Part shown: one piece after another, positions 21,415 through 30,679 of the stretch
Layout of the letters: each line of letters starts with the position of its first letter
Position numbering within the stretch: the stretch's first letter is position 1
Source of the DNA: Cunninghamella blakesleeana
Taxonomy: Eukaryota > Mucoromycota > Mucoromycetes > Mucorales > Cunninghamellaceae
DNA: 64,000 bases
Reading direction: 5' to 3'
Assembly (NCBI GenBank): GCA_017871115.1
Contig: JAFCIZ010000002.1
Location: forward strand, 3,803,501-3,867,500
The notes under the pieces: generated by a model
Seen by the model: the letters and a program-made list of their open reading frames with translations, nothing else
Databases searched by the model: none
Told to the model about the DNA's origin: nothing
Position numbers and translations under genes: made by a program

Positions 21415-22135
21415 TGTTAGCAATAACGCTCTCTGATTTTTCTTTCCTTTTTTGGATTGGCTTTGTGCTACTGGTGCAAAAACACCAAGGTGCAAAAACA
21501 CCAAAGGTGCAAAAACACCAAAGGTGCAAAAACACCAAAGGTACAAAAACACCAAGGTGCTTTTGTTCCTTACCCGATCCTTATAAATTTTAATTTTTTT
21601 TTTTAAATATAAATAGAACCAATTTTTCTCTCTTTCTTTCTTTTAAATTGTCAAATTTTTATAATAAATTATTATCTATTAAATAATTATTGAACTTGTC
21701 CACTTTATAAATCATATTTTATAATTTTAACTTATTTTACTTATAACTTATTCAAATTACTGAATTTATCTATTTTTTTTATAACAAACTATATTATTTT
21801 ATTTTATATTTTTATATTTATTTACTTAAATATTTTTCAACAACTCAAATTTAAATTACTTTTTAAATTTTCTTATTATATTTATTTTACATTGCGGTTA
21901 CTGAAATCTCTCTTTAATCCTGTAATTATATTACACCTTTTAAAATTTTTATATTTTTTATTTCTTTATTTTTACTTTATTTTATTTTATTTTTTTATTC
22001 CTTTATATTAAGTCGTTCTACTTATAAAACAGGAACTGGTGCTCACTGGAATTATATTATACATATCAAATATTACTTATAATACTCATTACTCATTTCA
22101 AAAAAAATAAATCTTAAACAAAAACCCACACAACA
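21415..22135 (+). repeat. LTR family 2, copy C (uninterrupted reference copy)
   Basis: It runs from TGTTAGCAATAACG to AAACCCACACAACA. It carries the GGTGCAAAAACACC minisatellite in U3, the TATA-like AAATATAAATAGAACC, and the complete stretch that is split by the DIRS element in copy A. It ends with the U5 motif ACTTATAAAACAGGAACTGG. Confidence 0.75.
21472..21561. repeat. Minisatellite of self-complementary 17-18-bp units
   Basis: About five tandem units of GGTGCAAAAACACCAAA. Each unit can form a small hairpin, GGTG/CACC around CAAAAA. It sits in the U3 region of LTR copy C and is absent from copies A and B. Confidence 0.85.
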
Positions 22136-22323
22136 ATTCCTTTATATTAAGTCGTTCTACTTATAAAACAGGAACTGGTGCTCACTGGAAACTTATTATA
22201 TACTCCAAATATAACTTATAATACTCATTCCTCATTTCAAAAATAAATCTTAACCAAAAACCCACATAACACTACTTATAAAACAAGATACTGGTGCTCA
22301 CTGACAAAAAAAGGAAAATGCTT
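22136..22323 (+). repeat. Tandem U5 fragments
   Basis: Two partial repeats of LTR 3' ends. One restarts at TTTATATTAAGTCGTTCT and runs to AAACCCACATAACA; the other starts at CTACTTATAAAACAAGATAC. Each contains CTGGTGCTCACTG. They look like tails of LTRs interrupted by later insertions, or products of aberrant priming. Confidence 0.6.
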
Positions 22324-22943
22324 TGTTATGAAGTGGATTCGTTTGGATCACTTCAAAAACGGTGTTTAAATTTTAAACCTTATTTTATACTTTTACCTTT
22401 CATGGGAAGATAAAAAGTTTATATATTACTTTTACTTTCTCCTGGAAGATAAAAAGTTCTATACTTTTACCTTCTCTCAGAAGATAAAAAGTCAAACCTT
22501 ATTTCTAAAAAATAGTATAAATACTCGACATTTTTATTTTTATTTTTGAAAACTTGAGTTAATTTGAAATAAAGATTTATATATATTAAATTCTCTTAAC
22601 TCATCTTTTTAGCTAAAGATTATTTTTATTTTATATTAATATTGTTGATTACTATCCAATATTACTTTATATTATTTTATTATAATAATCGTTGATCTTT
22701 ATCCGATATTATATTTTATTTTATTTTAATTTTATTACTTTGTTTATATAATTGTTGATCTTTATCCAATTATATAATTTATTTTATTTTATTTTATTAT
22801 TTTAATTTTATTTTAAATTATCAATCTAAACTAAGTTGTATCTACTTATAAAACAAGATACTGGTGCTCACTGACAACTAAATTAAACTATAAAACTATC
22901 TACTTTCCAAAACTATAAAAGGAAATTCTATTTTTCAAACAAC
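22324..22943 (+). repeat. LTR family 1, copy 2
   Basis: It begins TGTTATGAAGTGGATTCG and is nearly identical to copy 1 over its shared length, then continues through the hairpin block (22603-22773), the U5 motif and ACTATAAAAGGAAATTC. It stops at CAAACAAC where copy 3 begins. Confidence 0.75.
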
Positions 22944-23695
22944 TGTTATGGTATGGCTGAACTTACCATACCTAAATAATCCTCGAAATAATTTTTAAAT
23001 ACATATATATTCATTTATATATATGTATATATAAATATATATATGTATCTGCATATATAAATATATGCAGGTATAAATATATTAACCTTATATTTTATTT
23101 ATATTTTATCTTATTTATATATCTTATATTATATATTTTATCTAACTTATATTTACTCCCTTATTTATATTGACCTTTATATATACTTAAGAGTCTGTGT
23201 TTAAATTCAGATTTTTTTATATATAAAGAAGCGAAATTTTTATTTTATTTTTGAAAAATCAGTTAATACGAAGTTAATAACAAGTTAATTTTAAATAAAA
23301 GAACTTATATTATAACCAATAAGTCTATTAACTCATCTTTTTAGCTAAAGATTATTTTTATTTTATATTAATATTGTTGATTACTATCCAATATTACTTT
23401 ATATTATTTTATTATAATAATCGTTGATCTTTATCCGATATTATACTTATTTTATTTTAATTTTATTACTTTGTTTATATAATTGTTGATCTTTATCCAA
23501 TTATATAATTTATTTTATTTTACTTTATTATTTTATTTTTATTTTAAACTATCGATCTAAACTAAGTTGTATCTACTTATAAAACAAGATACTGGTGCTC
23601 ACTGACAACTAAACTAAACTACAAAGCTATCTACTTTCCAAAACTATAAAAGGAAATTCTACTTTTACAACAACCAAAAATTTACACAACACTAC
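22944..23695 (+). repeat. LTR family 1, copy 3 (divergent U3)
   Basis: It begins TGTTATGGTATGG and has a short palindrome GGTATGG/CCATACC at its start, with (AT)-rich DNA in U3. From TTAACTCATCTTTTTAGC onward it matches the family. Its leader (GAACTTATATTATAACC, then AATAAGTCTATTAACTC) is closest to the 3' LTR at 31258, not to the adjacent 5' LTR. It ends TTACACAACA plus CTAC. Confidence 0.7.
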
Positions 23696-24405
23696 TGTTG
23701 CGCGATGGATCCGCTTAGATCAATTCAAAAGCCGATCTTAAAACTCTAATTGGTTAAAATAATTGTCTACAATTATTTTACCTCCTGAGATATTTTTTCA
23801 CACTTTTTCAATCATATTTATTAACAAATTTTATATTATTTTTGTTAGTTTTTGACATTTTTTATATCAATTCTATTAACAAAATCTATATTCTTTTTAT
23901 TAATTTTTCACACTTTTAATGTCTTATTTGACATTAAATATTTTTTCTTATATTTATTTTTTTATATAAATACTCGACCTTTTTCTTTTCTTTTTGAAAA
24001 ACTTCAGTTAATTTGAAATAAAGATTTTTATATATTAAATTCTCTTAACTCATCTTTTTAGCTAAAGATTATTTTTATTTTATATTAATATTGTTGATTA
24101 CTATCCAATATTACTTTATATTATTTTATTATAATAATCGTTGATCTTTATCCGATATTATATTTATTTTATTTTATTTTTACTTTGTCTATATAATTGT
24201 TGATCTTTATCCAATTATATAATTTATTTTATTCTATTTTATTATTTTAATTTTATTTTAAATTATCAATCTAAACTAAGTTGTATCTACTTATAAAACA
24301 AGATACTGGTGCTCACTGACAACTAAACTAAACTAGAAAACTATCTACTTTCCAAAACTATAAAAGGAAATTCTATTTTTCAAACAACCAAAAATTTACA
24401 CAACA
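23696..24405 (+). repeat. 5' LTR (family 1, copy 4)
   Basis: It begins TGTTGCGCGATGGATCC and ends TTACACAACA, 710 nt, TG...CA bounded. It contains ATAAATACTCGACC (probable TATA region), the hairpin block (24052-24219) and the U5 stem-loop with ACTTATAAAACA. The leader before the block resembles copies 1 and 2 (ATATTAAATTCTCTTAACTC). Confidence 0.85.
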
Positions 24406-24410
24406 TATTT

Positions 24411-24428
24411 TGGTGCTCACTGGCCGGG
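24411..24428 (+). promoter_or_regulatory. Primer-binding site for minus-strand DNA synthesis
   Basis: TGGTGCTCACTGGCCGGG follows the 5' LTR after a 5-nt spacer. It begins TGG, as expected for pairing with a tRNA 3' CCA. The tRNA species is not identified; its 3' end would read CCAGTGAGCACCA. The first 12-13 nt also occur inside every U5. Confidence 0.7.
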
Positions 24429-24582
24429 GGTAATACTAAAAATCTAGGGAAACACTAATTATCAAGGAATAACTAAATCTATAAAAGAATATAATCAAGA
24501 ATACTTAAATTCAAGTTAAACAACTACTTTAAAAATATACAAACTTTATCATCCTATTTCAAAAACTTATCTTTATATTCCA

Positions 24583-25719
24583 ATGGAAAATCCACAAAAA
24601 TCAAGCATCGAGCAAACCGCGTTGGAAAATCATGATCATCACCATGATCCTAACCTTGCTGCTAAGCTGAAGCTTAATCTTTTAACTTTTTCAGGTTCTG
24701 ATGACGAAGACTTTCGTTATTTTGAAAAGTCCTTGGAAAATTATTTTAAATTATCTAGAGTTGGTATGGATAGAAGGGCAATTATCTTGAAGGTGCAATT
24801 GTCTGGTCCTGCTGAATTCTATTTTGAACAATTAGAACAAGATCCTAATATGGCTAATGATTATCAAAAATTGATGAATGCTTTAAGGGAAAAGTATGTC
24901 ACCAAAGAATTGATATTATCATACGAAATTGCACTTGGTACTATTAAACAAGGCAATGACGAAAGACCAAAGAACTTTTTGGCACGTATCCAAGAAATGG
25001 CAAGATTGGCACAATTGAAGGATGATCATATTATATTGATGAGATTCCGTGCTGGTTTAAAAGAAGAAATCAGAATGCACTGTATGGATCAAGGTGCTGA
25101 AACATTGAATCAATGGTATAACTATGCCGAAAATTGGTGGAAGACAAGACACATACAATCATTACCATCTGTATGTAATCTTACCAATGCTAATAGATTT
25201 GCTGGAGGCCATAAAAAGAAGTCAAATAATAATAATTATGGTGATTATAATGGCAATACATCATTAAATACAGCTGAACATGTTGATGGAGAATCTGCAT
25301 TCATGCAAAAGCTTTTAGGTCATATGGAAAAATTGATAAACACCAAATTGGAAGACAAAAGAGGCTCGTACAATAACCAAAGAAACAACAACAATAATAA
25401 TCGTAACAATCAATCATATAATGGACCTAATAATTATAACAGAAATAATAATCAAAAATACAGAAATAATCAGTATAACAATTATCGTCAATATAATAAT
25501 AATAACAACAACAATAATCATAATTATAACAATCAATATTTACCTGAAGATAATTATAATAACAGAGATTATTATCATCAAGGAAATCAAATGCAAAATA
25601 ACAATAATTATAATCCACAATATAATTATCCACAACAAAATCCTTATAATAATCCATCAAATAATAATCCACCAAATAATAATCAAAATAACACACCAGT
25701 TAATGGTTCAAAAAACTAA
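24583..25719 (+). CDS. gag: Retrotransposon Gag (capsid)
   Basis: 378 codons. Residues about 30-200 match the retrotransposon Gag domain: LNLLTFSGSDDEDFRYFEKSL, then VQLSGPAEFYFEQL, LMNALREKYV, ERPKNFLARIQEMARLAQL and ILMRFRAGLKEEIRMH. It has no CCHC zinc knuckle; instead the last 130 residues are extremely rich in Asn, Gln and Tyr with scattered Arg and Lys, probably the RNA-binding part. The ORF ends TCA AAA AAC TAA, where the final heptamer is a -1 slippery site (separate entry). The protein would form the particle that packages element RNA. Other-strand and other-frame ORFs here are shadows of the Asn-rich codons. Confidence 0.92.
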   Translation: MENPQKSSIEQTALENHDHHHDPNLAAKLKLNLLTFSGSDDEDFRYFEKSLENYFKLSRVGMDRRAIILKVQLSGPAEFYFEQLEQDPNMANDYQKLMNALREKYVTKELILSYEIALGTIKQGNDERPKNFLARIQEMARLAQLKDDHIILMRFRAGLKEEIRMHCMDQGAETLNQWYNYAENWWKTRHIQSLPSVCNLTNANRFAGGHKKKSNNNNYGDYNGNTSLNTAEHVDGESAFMQKLLGHMEKLINTKLEDKRGSYNNQRNNNNNNRNNQSYNGPNNYNRNNNQKYRNNQYNNYRQYNNNNNNNNHNYNNQYLPEDNYNNRDYYHQGNQMQNNNNYNPQYNYPQQNPYNNPSNNNPPNNNQNNTPVNGSKN

Positions 25720-28700
25720 ATAGGGCAATTGTTACAGATGGTCAATTGGGAATCCCTATTACAAAATCCATCCATCCAAATGATAATCAACTATATCAAG
25801 AAAATAATATGAATAAATATCACAACTATAATACACCAAATAATTCCAACATAAATTCACGATATTACAATACAAATACTTACGTCCCACATAACATAAT
25901 GGACAACCATAATAATTATTTATCAGCACAAGATCATTATTATCTTCAAAATATATTAGAAAGTGATCAAGAAATCAATGATTGCGATTTTAATGTTGCT
26001 GCAAATCCAAAACCACCAGTTGTTGAAAAAGCAATAAGAAAACCACGTACAAGGAAGACTATAGAAAAACCAAGTACATCAGCAGCTGCTACAAAATCTA
26101 TTCCACAACAAGTACAACAAGATATTCGTGATCATACACATGTTCCACCACAAAATAATCCATTTTTCCAAAACGTATTTTCACAGCATCCAAATCAAGA
26201 TGTAACTGAACCTTCTAAATCAAATAATAATGATATGATGGAAGAAGTACAAGTAATAAATGATAAAAGGAAAAAAGTATCCATTCAAGAACCACCTGTT
26301 GATAAAAGGAAGAAGACACCAAAAAGGAAATCACAACCATTACCAATAAATTATAATATTTCTGAAGAGATACTACATCAAAAGGCTAATATTAATGTTG
26401 GTGATCTTATAACTATATCTGCTCCATTAAGAAGAGAATTGATTACAGCTTGTAGACAATCAAGAATAAAAAGACCAGCTGATAAAGGTAAGGAAAAAGA
26501 TGTACAACTAAATTCTATTGATAATAGTGATGTTGTAACTACTGCTGCATATGCCGATATAATGGTGAATGATGTAAAAGTTACTGGATTAATTGATTGT
26601 GGAGCTGCAAGAGCTTGTATGTCCAGGGCAATGATGAAATCATTAGATCTAGAAATTGATGCACCATCTACAAGTATTTTTGTAATGGGAAATGGTACTA
26701 AACAACCTGCACTAGGTGTAATTCATGATGTTCCTATTACTGTTGGTGAAGGATTAACTATACCAATTGATGTTGAAGTATTACCAAAGTGTCCACAACA
26801 TATAGTATTAGGTACTAGTTGGTTGGATCATGCACAAGCAGTGATTAACTTTAAAACAGGTACTTTAAAGGTGACTTATAAACGCCGTACACAAGAAATT
26901 CCAATTACATATATAAAAACAAATGAACGTCCATATACATATCAACGTGTTACAAATGTTAAATACGAATTGGAACAGCCACAAGGTGAAGAAATAGCTG
27001 AAAATCTATCAAATACTAGTGAATCTGAAGATGATACTGATTCTAATGATGAAGATTCGATTGATGATGAAGAATCCACTGATAGTAATGAAGAAGATGC
27101 TGTACAAGATGATGAAGACTTTTATCTGATGGATGATCACGAAAAAAGTCCAGTAATCCAAACACGTCCAAATAAAGATGAAGGTACTATGATGATATTA
27201 AGTGGAAGTACTGGTTTATCAATACCACCTTATCATATTTGTCAAATCAACTATGCGATTGATGAAAATATAATTGTTCCATATTTTAAACGTCTTGACG
27301 AATTTTTGGACAAGCACGAAGACTTTGATGTAATCTTGGAAATTATAAATAAAACTGAAGACATGATGGAAATACCGCCAAACAACATACTAGGTGAATT
27401 CATAAATAGGAAACAATTTCCAATACAAAAGGATCCATATGTCGAATATACTGGTTATGATTTTGAAGACCACTATAGAGAATTACCACCTTCTCTGCTG
27501 GAAGATGATACTGAAGAAATTATACTTGATCCTAATATAAAAGGAAAAATCCAAATGGGTGATATACCTGAAGAATATAAAAAGAAATTTTATAAATTAA
27601 TACACCATTATCAAGATATCTTTGATTGGAATAATGATAAAATGGGAAAAACTACATTAATAGAACACGAAATAATATTAAAAGAAAATACATTACCTAT
27701 CAGACACAGACCATATAGATTGGGACCAAGTGAACAAGAATATTTGAAGAATGAATTAGACCGTCTTTGTGAATTGGGAATTATAAAACCTTCAAATTCT
27801 CCTTTTACTGCACCAATTATCTTAGTCAAAAAGAAGAATGGTGAATATCGTATGGTAGTTGACTATCGCAAACTGAATACACATACAAAAGTTGATTCAT
27901 ATCCATTACCACGTATTGATGATTTAATTGACGAACTTGGAAAATCAAAAATATTTTCTGCTTTGGATTTAAGATCTGGTTTCCATCAAGTTCCATTAAA
28001 AGAATCAAGTAAAGAATTAACTGGCTTTACAACTAAATTTGGTACTTATCAATATGAAATGCTGCCAATGGGATTGGTGAATAGTCCTGCTACTTTCCAA
28101 AGATTAATTGATATCTGTTATAAAGATTTATTGCACAGTAATCTAGTTGCATTTATTGATGATCTTAATGTACATTCTAAAAACTTGGATCAACACCTAA
28201 TTGACTTGGAAAGATTATTCGAATACACTAGAAGAGGTGGATTGGTGTTTAATATTGAAAAGTGTATATTCTTTAAAGATGAATTAAAATTTTTAGGCTA
28301 CATAATAACTGCTGAAGGAATCAAGACTGATCCAGATAAAATTGTTAAGGTTAAAGATTATCCAATACCGAAAACAATTAAACAAGTTAGAGGCTTTTTA
28401 GGTTTAGCTTCATATTACAGAAGATTTGTAAAAGGATTTGCTGCTACTGCTAGGCCATTACATGATCAAACAAAAACCAAAAAGAGAATACCATGGACAG
28501 AAGATACAACAAAAGCTTTTGAAAAATTAAAGGAAAATCTAATCAATGCTCCAATATTAAGAAGACCTGATTTTGATAAACCATTCATTGTTGTATGCGA
28601 TGCTTCACAACTAGGATTAGGTTCTATATTAACACAACTAGATGATGATGGTCGTGAACATCCAATAATATTTGCTAGTAGAGGATTGAAGAATAATGAA

Positions 28701-28955
28701 TTAAACTATGGTGCTACTAAATTAGAATGTCTTGCCTTGGTATGGAGTTTACAAATATTCAGACCGTATTTATTGGGAAAGAAGTTTACTGTTATATCTG
28801 ATCATTCGCCTTTAAGATGGTTAATTGAATCGCCAAAAGTTACAGGAATTGTTGCAAGATGGATCACATATTTAGCCGATTATGAATTTGAAATCAAATA
28901 TAGAGCTGGAAGAAAACAAGAAGCTGCTGATTTTCTTTCAAGACTAGGCTACTAA
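25704..28955 (+). CDS. pol: Pol: protease, reverse transcriptase, RNase H (made by -1 frameshift)
   Basis: The frame is open from 25704 and has no early ATG near the gag stop, so it should be made as Gag-Pol. Counting from 25746, a 270-residue linker is followed by the retropepsin at about 282 (GLIDCGAARACMS, then IVLGTSWLDH). The active-site triplet is Asp-Cys-Gly rather than the usual Asp-Ser/Thr-Gly. The RT has YRMVVDYRKLN, ALDLRSGFHQVPL, LPMGLVNSPATFQ and VAFIDDLNVHS (active site about 803; FIDD rather than YIDD). RNase H has VCDASQLGLGSIL (about 950), then LECLALVWSL and VISDHSPLRWL. The ORF stops right after RNase H (DFLSRLGY); integrase is not fused, which is unusual for this class. 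Confidence 0.93.
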   Translation, partial: WFKKLNRAIVTDGQLGIPITKSIHPNDNQLYQENNMNKYHNYNTPNNSNINSRYYNTNTYVPHNIMDNHNNYLSAQDHYYLQNILESDQEINDCDFNVAANPKPPVVEKAIRKPRTRKTIEKPSTSAAATKSIPQQVQQDIRDHTHVPPQNNPFFQNVFSQHPNQDVTEPSKSNNNDMMEEVQVINDKRKKVSIQEPPVDKRKKTPKRKSQPLPINYNISEEILHQKANINVGDLITISAPLRRELITACRQSRIKRPADKGKEKDVQLNSIDNSDVVTTAAYADIMVNDVKVTGLIDCGAARACMSRAMMKSLDLEIDAPSTSIFVMGNGTKQPALGVIHDVPITVGEGLTIPIDVEVLPKCPQHIVLGTSWLDHAQAVINFKTGTLKVTYKRRTQEIPITYIKTNERPYTYQRVTNVKYELEQPQGEEIAENLSNTSESEDDTDSNDEDSIDDEESTDSNEEDAVQDDEDFYLMDDHEKSPVIQTRPNKDEGTMMILSGSTGLSIPPYHICQINYAIDENIIVPYFKRLDEFLDKHEDFDVILEIINKTEDMMEIPPNNILGEFINRKQFPIQKDPYVEYTGYDFEDHYRELPPSLLEDDTEEIILDPNIKGKIQMGDIPEEYKKKFYKLIHHYQDIFDWNNDKMGKTTLIEHEIILKENTLPIRHRPYRLGPSEQEYLKNELDRLCELGIIKPSNSPFTAPIILVKKKNGEYRMVVDYRKLNTHTKVDSYPLPRIDDLIDELGKSKIFSALDLRSGFHQVPLKESSKELTGFTTKFGTYQYEMLPMGLVNSPATFQRLIDICYKDLLHSNLVAFIDDLNVHSKNLDQHLIDLERLFEYTRRGGLVFNIEKCIFFKDELKFLGYIITAEGIKTDPDKIVKVKDYPIPKTIKQVRGFLGLASYYRRFVKGFAATARPLHDQTKTKKRIPWTEDTTKAFEKLKENLINAPILRRPDFDKPFIVVCDASQLGLGSILTQLDDDGREHPIIFASRGLKNNELNYGATKLECLALVWSLQIFRPYLLGKKFTVISDHSPLRWLIESPKVTGIVARWITYLADYEFEIKYRAGRKQEAADFLSRLGY
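25710..25757 (+). promoter_or_regulatory. -1 programmed ribosomal frameshift site between gag and pol
   Basis: The gag frame reads TCA AAA AAC TAA, so A AAA AAC (25710-25716) is a perfect X XXY YYZ heptamer touching the stop codon. Slipping back one base puts the ribosome in the pol frame, which is open from 25704. After a 5-nt spacer (TAAAT) a stem can form: AGGG CAATTG (25722-25731) pairs with CAATTG (25743-25748) and CCCT (25754-25757), with a 5-nt bulge. Site, spacing and stem all fit the known -1 frameshift architecture. Confidence 0.85.
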
Positions 28956-29177
28956 AATAACAAAATGCAAAAATATAAATACATATATATATATATATAA
29001 AAAAAAAAAAAAATATATATAATTACTTACCACTCGACCAAGTTTTGCTGAAGTCGTAAAAAGCTGCATACATACAATTATAATTGATCAACATAACTAA
29101 TCAGTATTATCAAAACAATATTCAACAATATATACAAGAATCTAAATACAAATAATATACAGCAAATATCAGTAAAA
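28956..29177 (+). other. Spacer between pol and integrase ORFs
   Basis: 222 nt without an open frame: an (AT)n plus A14 tract, then A-rich sequence up to the integrase ATG. An AG at ATATCAG just before TAAAAATGG could serve as a splice acceptor. An A-rich leader could alternatively support internal initiation. Neither is shown by the sequence. Confidence 0.5.
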
Positions 29178-30491
29178 ATGGAACAAAGCAAAATTGATTT
29201 AATAAAAAATTATTTATCAACATTAAAATTACCTGATAACATCACCAAAAAGGAACAGAATTATTTACAAAAACATTCCCACAAATTTATTATACAGAAC
29301 AACGAATTATATCGATATAATATCAACTTGCAGACGATAAGGAAAGTTCTGAATAAAGATCAAGTATCGGAAGCATTATACATGCATCATCAACATCCTT
29401 TAGGAGGTCATATGGGGTATCATAACACCTTGTTTAAACTTGCTAATCATTATTACTGGGAAAATATGACAAAAGATGTACAAAATTATGTCAAAAGATG
29501 CAGTAGGTGTCAAACTACAGGTCCTGCTAAACATAACGAATTGTTACACCCAGTTCCAACTTCATCCAAACCTTTCTTCCAATGGGCATTAGATGTCAAA
29601 CACATCTCTACTTCTAAAAATGGATTTAGATATATAGTTGCAGGAATTGATTATCTAACGAAATGGGTTGAAGCTCGTGCATTAAAATTTCAAACGGCAG
29701 CTGAAATAGCATTATTTATTTATGAAGATATTATTTGTCGACATGGTGCTCCACACATAATAATTACAGATAATGGAAAACCATTTATAGGTGATTTAAT
29801 TAAAAAAGTTTGTTTCCAGTACAGAATCCATCATAAAACTATAAGTGTTGGGAATTCGCAAGCAAATGGGTTGATAGAAAAGTTTAATTCCACTTTAGGC
29901 GCCATTCTAAAAAAGTTAAATAATAAAGAAAAACAAGTTTGGGATCAATATTTACCTTCCGTTTTATTTGCATATCGTACAATTAAACAAAAATCAACAG
30001 GTTATTCCCCTTTTTATTTAACTTACGGATACGAAGCAAAGACGCCTTATGACCTATTCATGGATATACCTTTAGAAATAAATTCTGCAAGTTTCCAAAA
30101 CCAGTTAAGAATACGTGCTGCAAAAGAATTATTATCACTAAAACAAATAAGAGAAGATGCTGCAGATTTCATCCAAAAATCACAAAGGAATCAAAAGAAG
30201 GCTATTGATAAAAAGATTAATAATCAAAAGAAGGAATGGAAGCCGCCTTTTAGAATTGGTGATATTGTTATGATGTATGTTGGAAGAACATCTAACTCTT
30301 GGGGTGGTAAAATATCTGATAACTGGAAAGGCAAATATGTTATTCATCAAAGTTTAGGAAAAGGTACATACTTGATAAAAGAATTTAACGCGACAAATAC
30401 TAAATTAAGAAGAATACACGGGAATAAATTGAAGTTATTGCAGATGCCTGATGTATTTTGGATTGATTTTGCTAAAAGAACAATCGTATAA
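29178..30491 (+). CDS. Retrotransposon integrase, encoded as a separate ORF
   Basis: 437 codons with its own ATG. The N-terminal zinc-binding HHCC motif is present (His residues in HHQHPLGGHMGYHN, then CSRCQ). The catalytic core has Asp139 (WALDVKHIS), Asp198 (IIITDNGKPF) and Glu234 (ANGLIEKFNSTL), giving the D,D-35-E spacing. After it come YLPSVLFAYRTIKQKSTGYSPF and, near the end, a GPY/F-like module (WKGKYVIHQSLGKGTYLI). No chromodomain is visible. In nearly all Ty3/gypsy elements integrase is the C-terminal part of Pol. Here it is separated by a stop and 222 nt, and lies in a different frame from pol. Confidence 0.93.
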   Translation: MEQSKIDLIKNYLSTLKLPDNITKKEQNYLQKHSHKFIIQNNELYRYNINLQTIRKVLNKDQVSEALYMHHQHPLGGHMGYHNTLFKLANHYYWENMTKDVQNYVKRCSRCQTTGPAKHNELLHPVPTSSKPFFQWALDVKHISTSKNGFRYIVAGIDYLTKWVEARALKFQTAAEIALFIYEDIICRHGAPHIIITDNGKPFIGDLIKKVCFQYRIHHKTISVGNSQANGLIEKFNSTLGAILKKLNNKEKQVWDQYLPSVLFAYRTIKQKSTGYSPFYLTYGYEAKTPYDLFMDIPLEINSASFQNQLRIRAAKELLSLKQIREDAADFIQKSQRNQKKAIDKKINNQKKEWKPPFRIGDIVMMYVGRTSNSWGGKISDNWKGKYVIHQSLGKGTYLIKEFNATNTKLRRIHGNKLKLLQMPDVFWIDFAKRTIV

Positions 30492-30679
30492 AAAAAAAAA
30501 AAAATACGTATATAAAAAAAAAAAAAAAAAAAAAAAAATATAAATATCAAAAGATAATGATAAAACAAAAAGGAGAAAAATTGAATTTCCGAAAAAAAAA
30601 AAAACTATAAATAAGGAAAAATTTGTGTTATAATTTTTTTTTATATTTCAAACTGACTCAAGTAAAAACTAATTCAAGC
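30492..30679 (+). other. A-rich spacer before ORF4
   Basis: The stretch contains two long A runs (about 14 and 26 nt) separated by TACGTATAT, then further A-rich sequence up to the ATG at 30680. It resembles the spacer before the integrase ORF in composition. Confidence 0.5.

Noticed and set aside
21472..21561. CRISPR-like array of short repeats
   Set aside because: Units are directly tandem without spacers, and the sequence is a eukaryotic LTR; it is a minisatellite.
25421..25723. Ile/Asn/Tyr-rich ORFs on both strands over the end of gag
   Set aside because: They are shadows of the Asn-rich gag codons (AAT/AAC repeats) and have no independent features.
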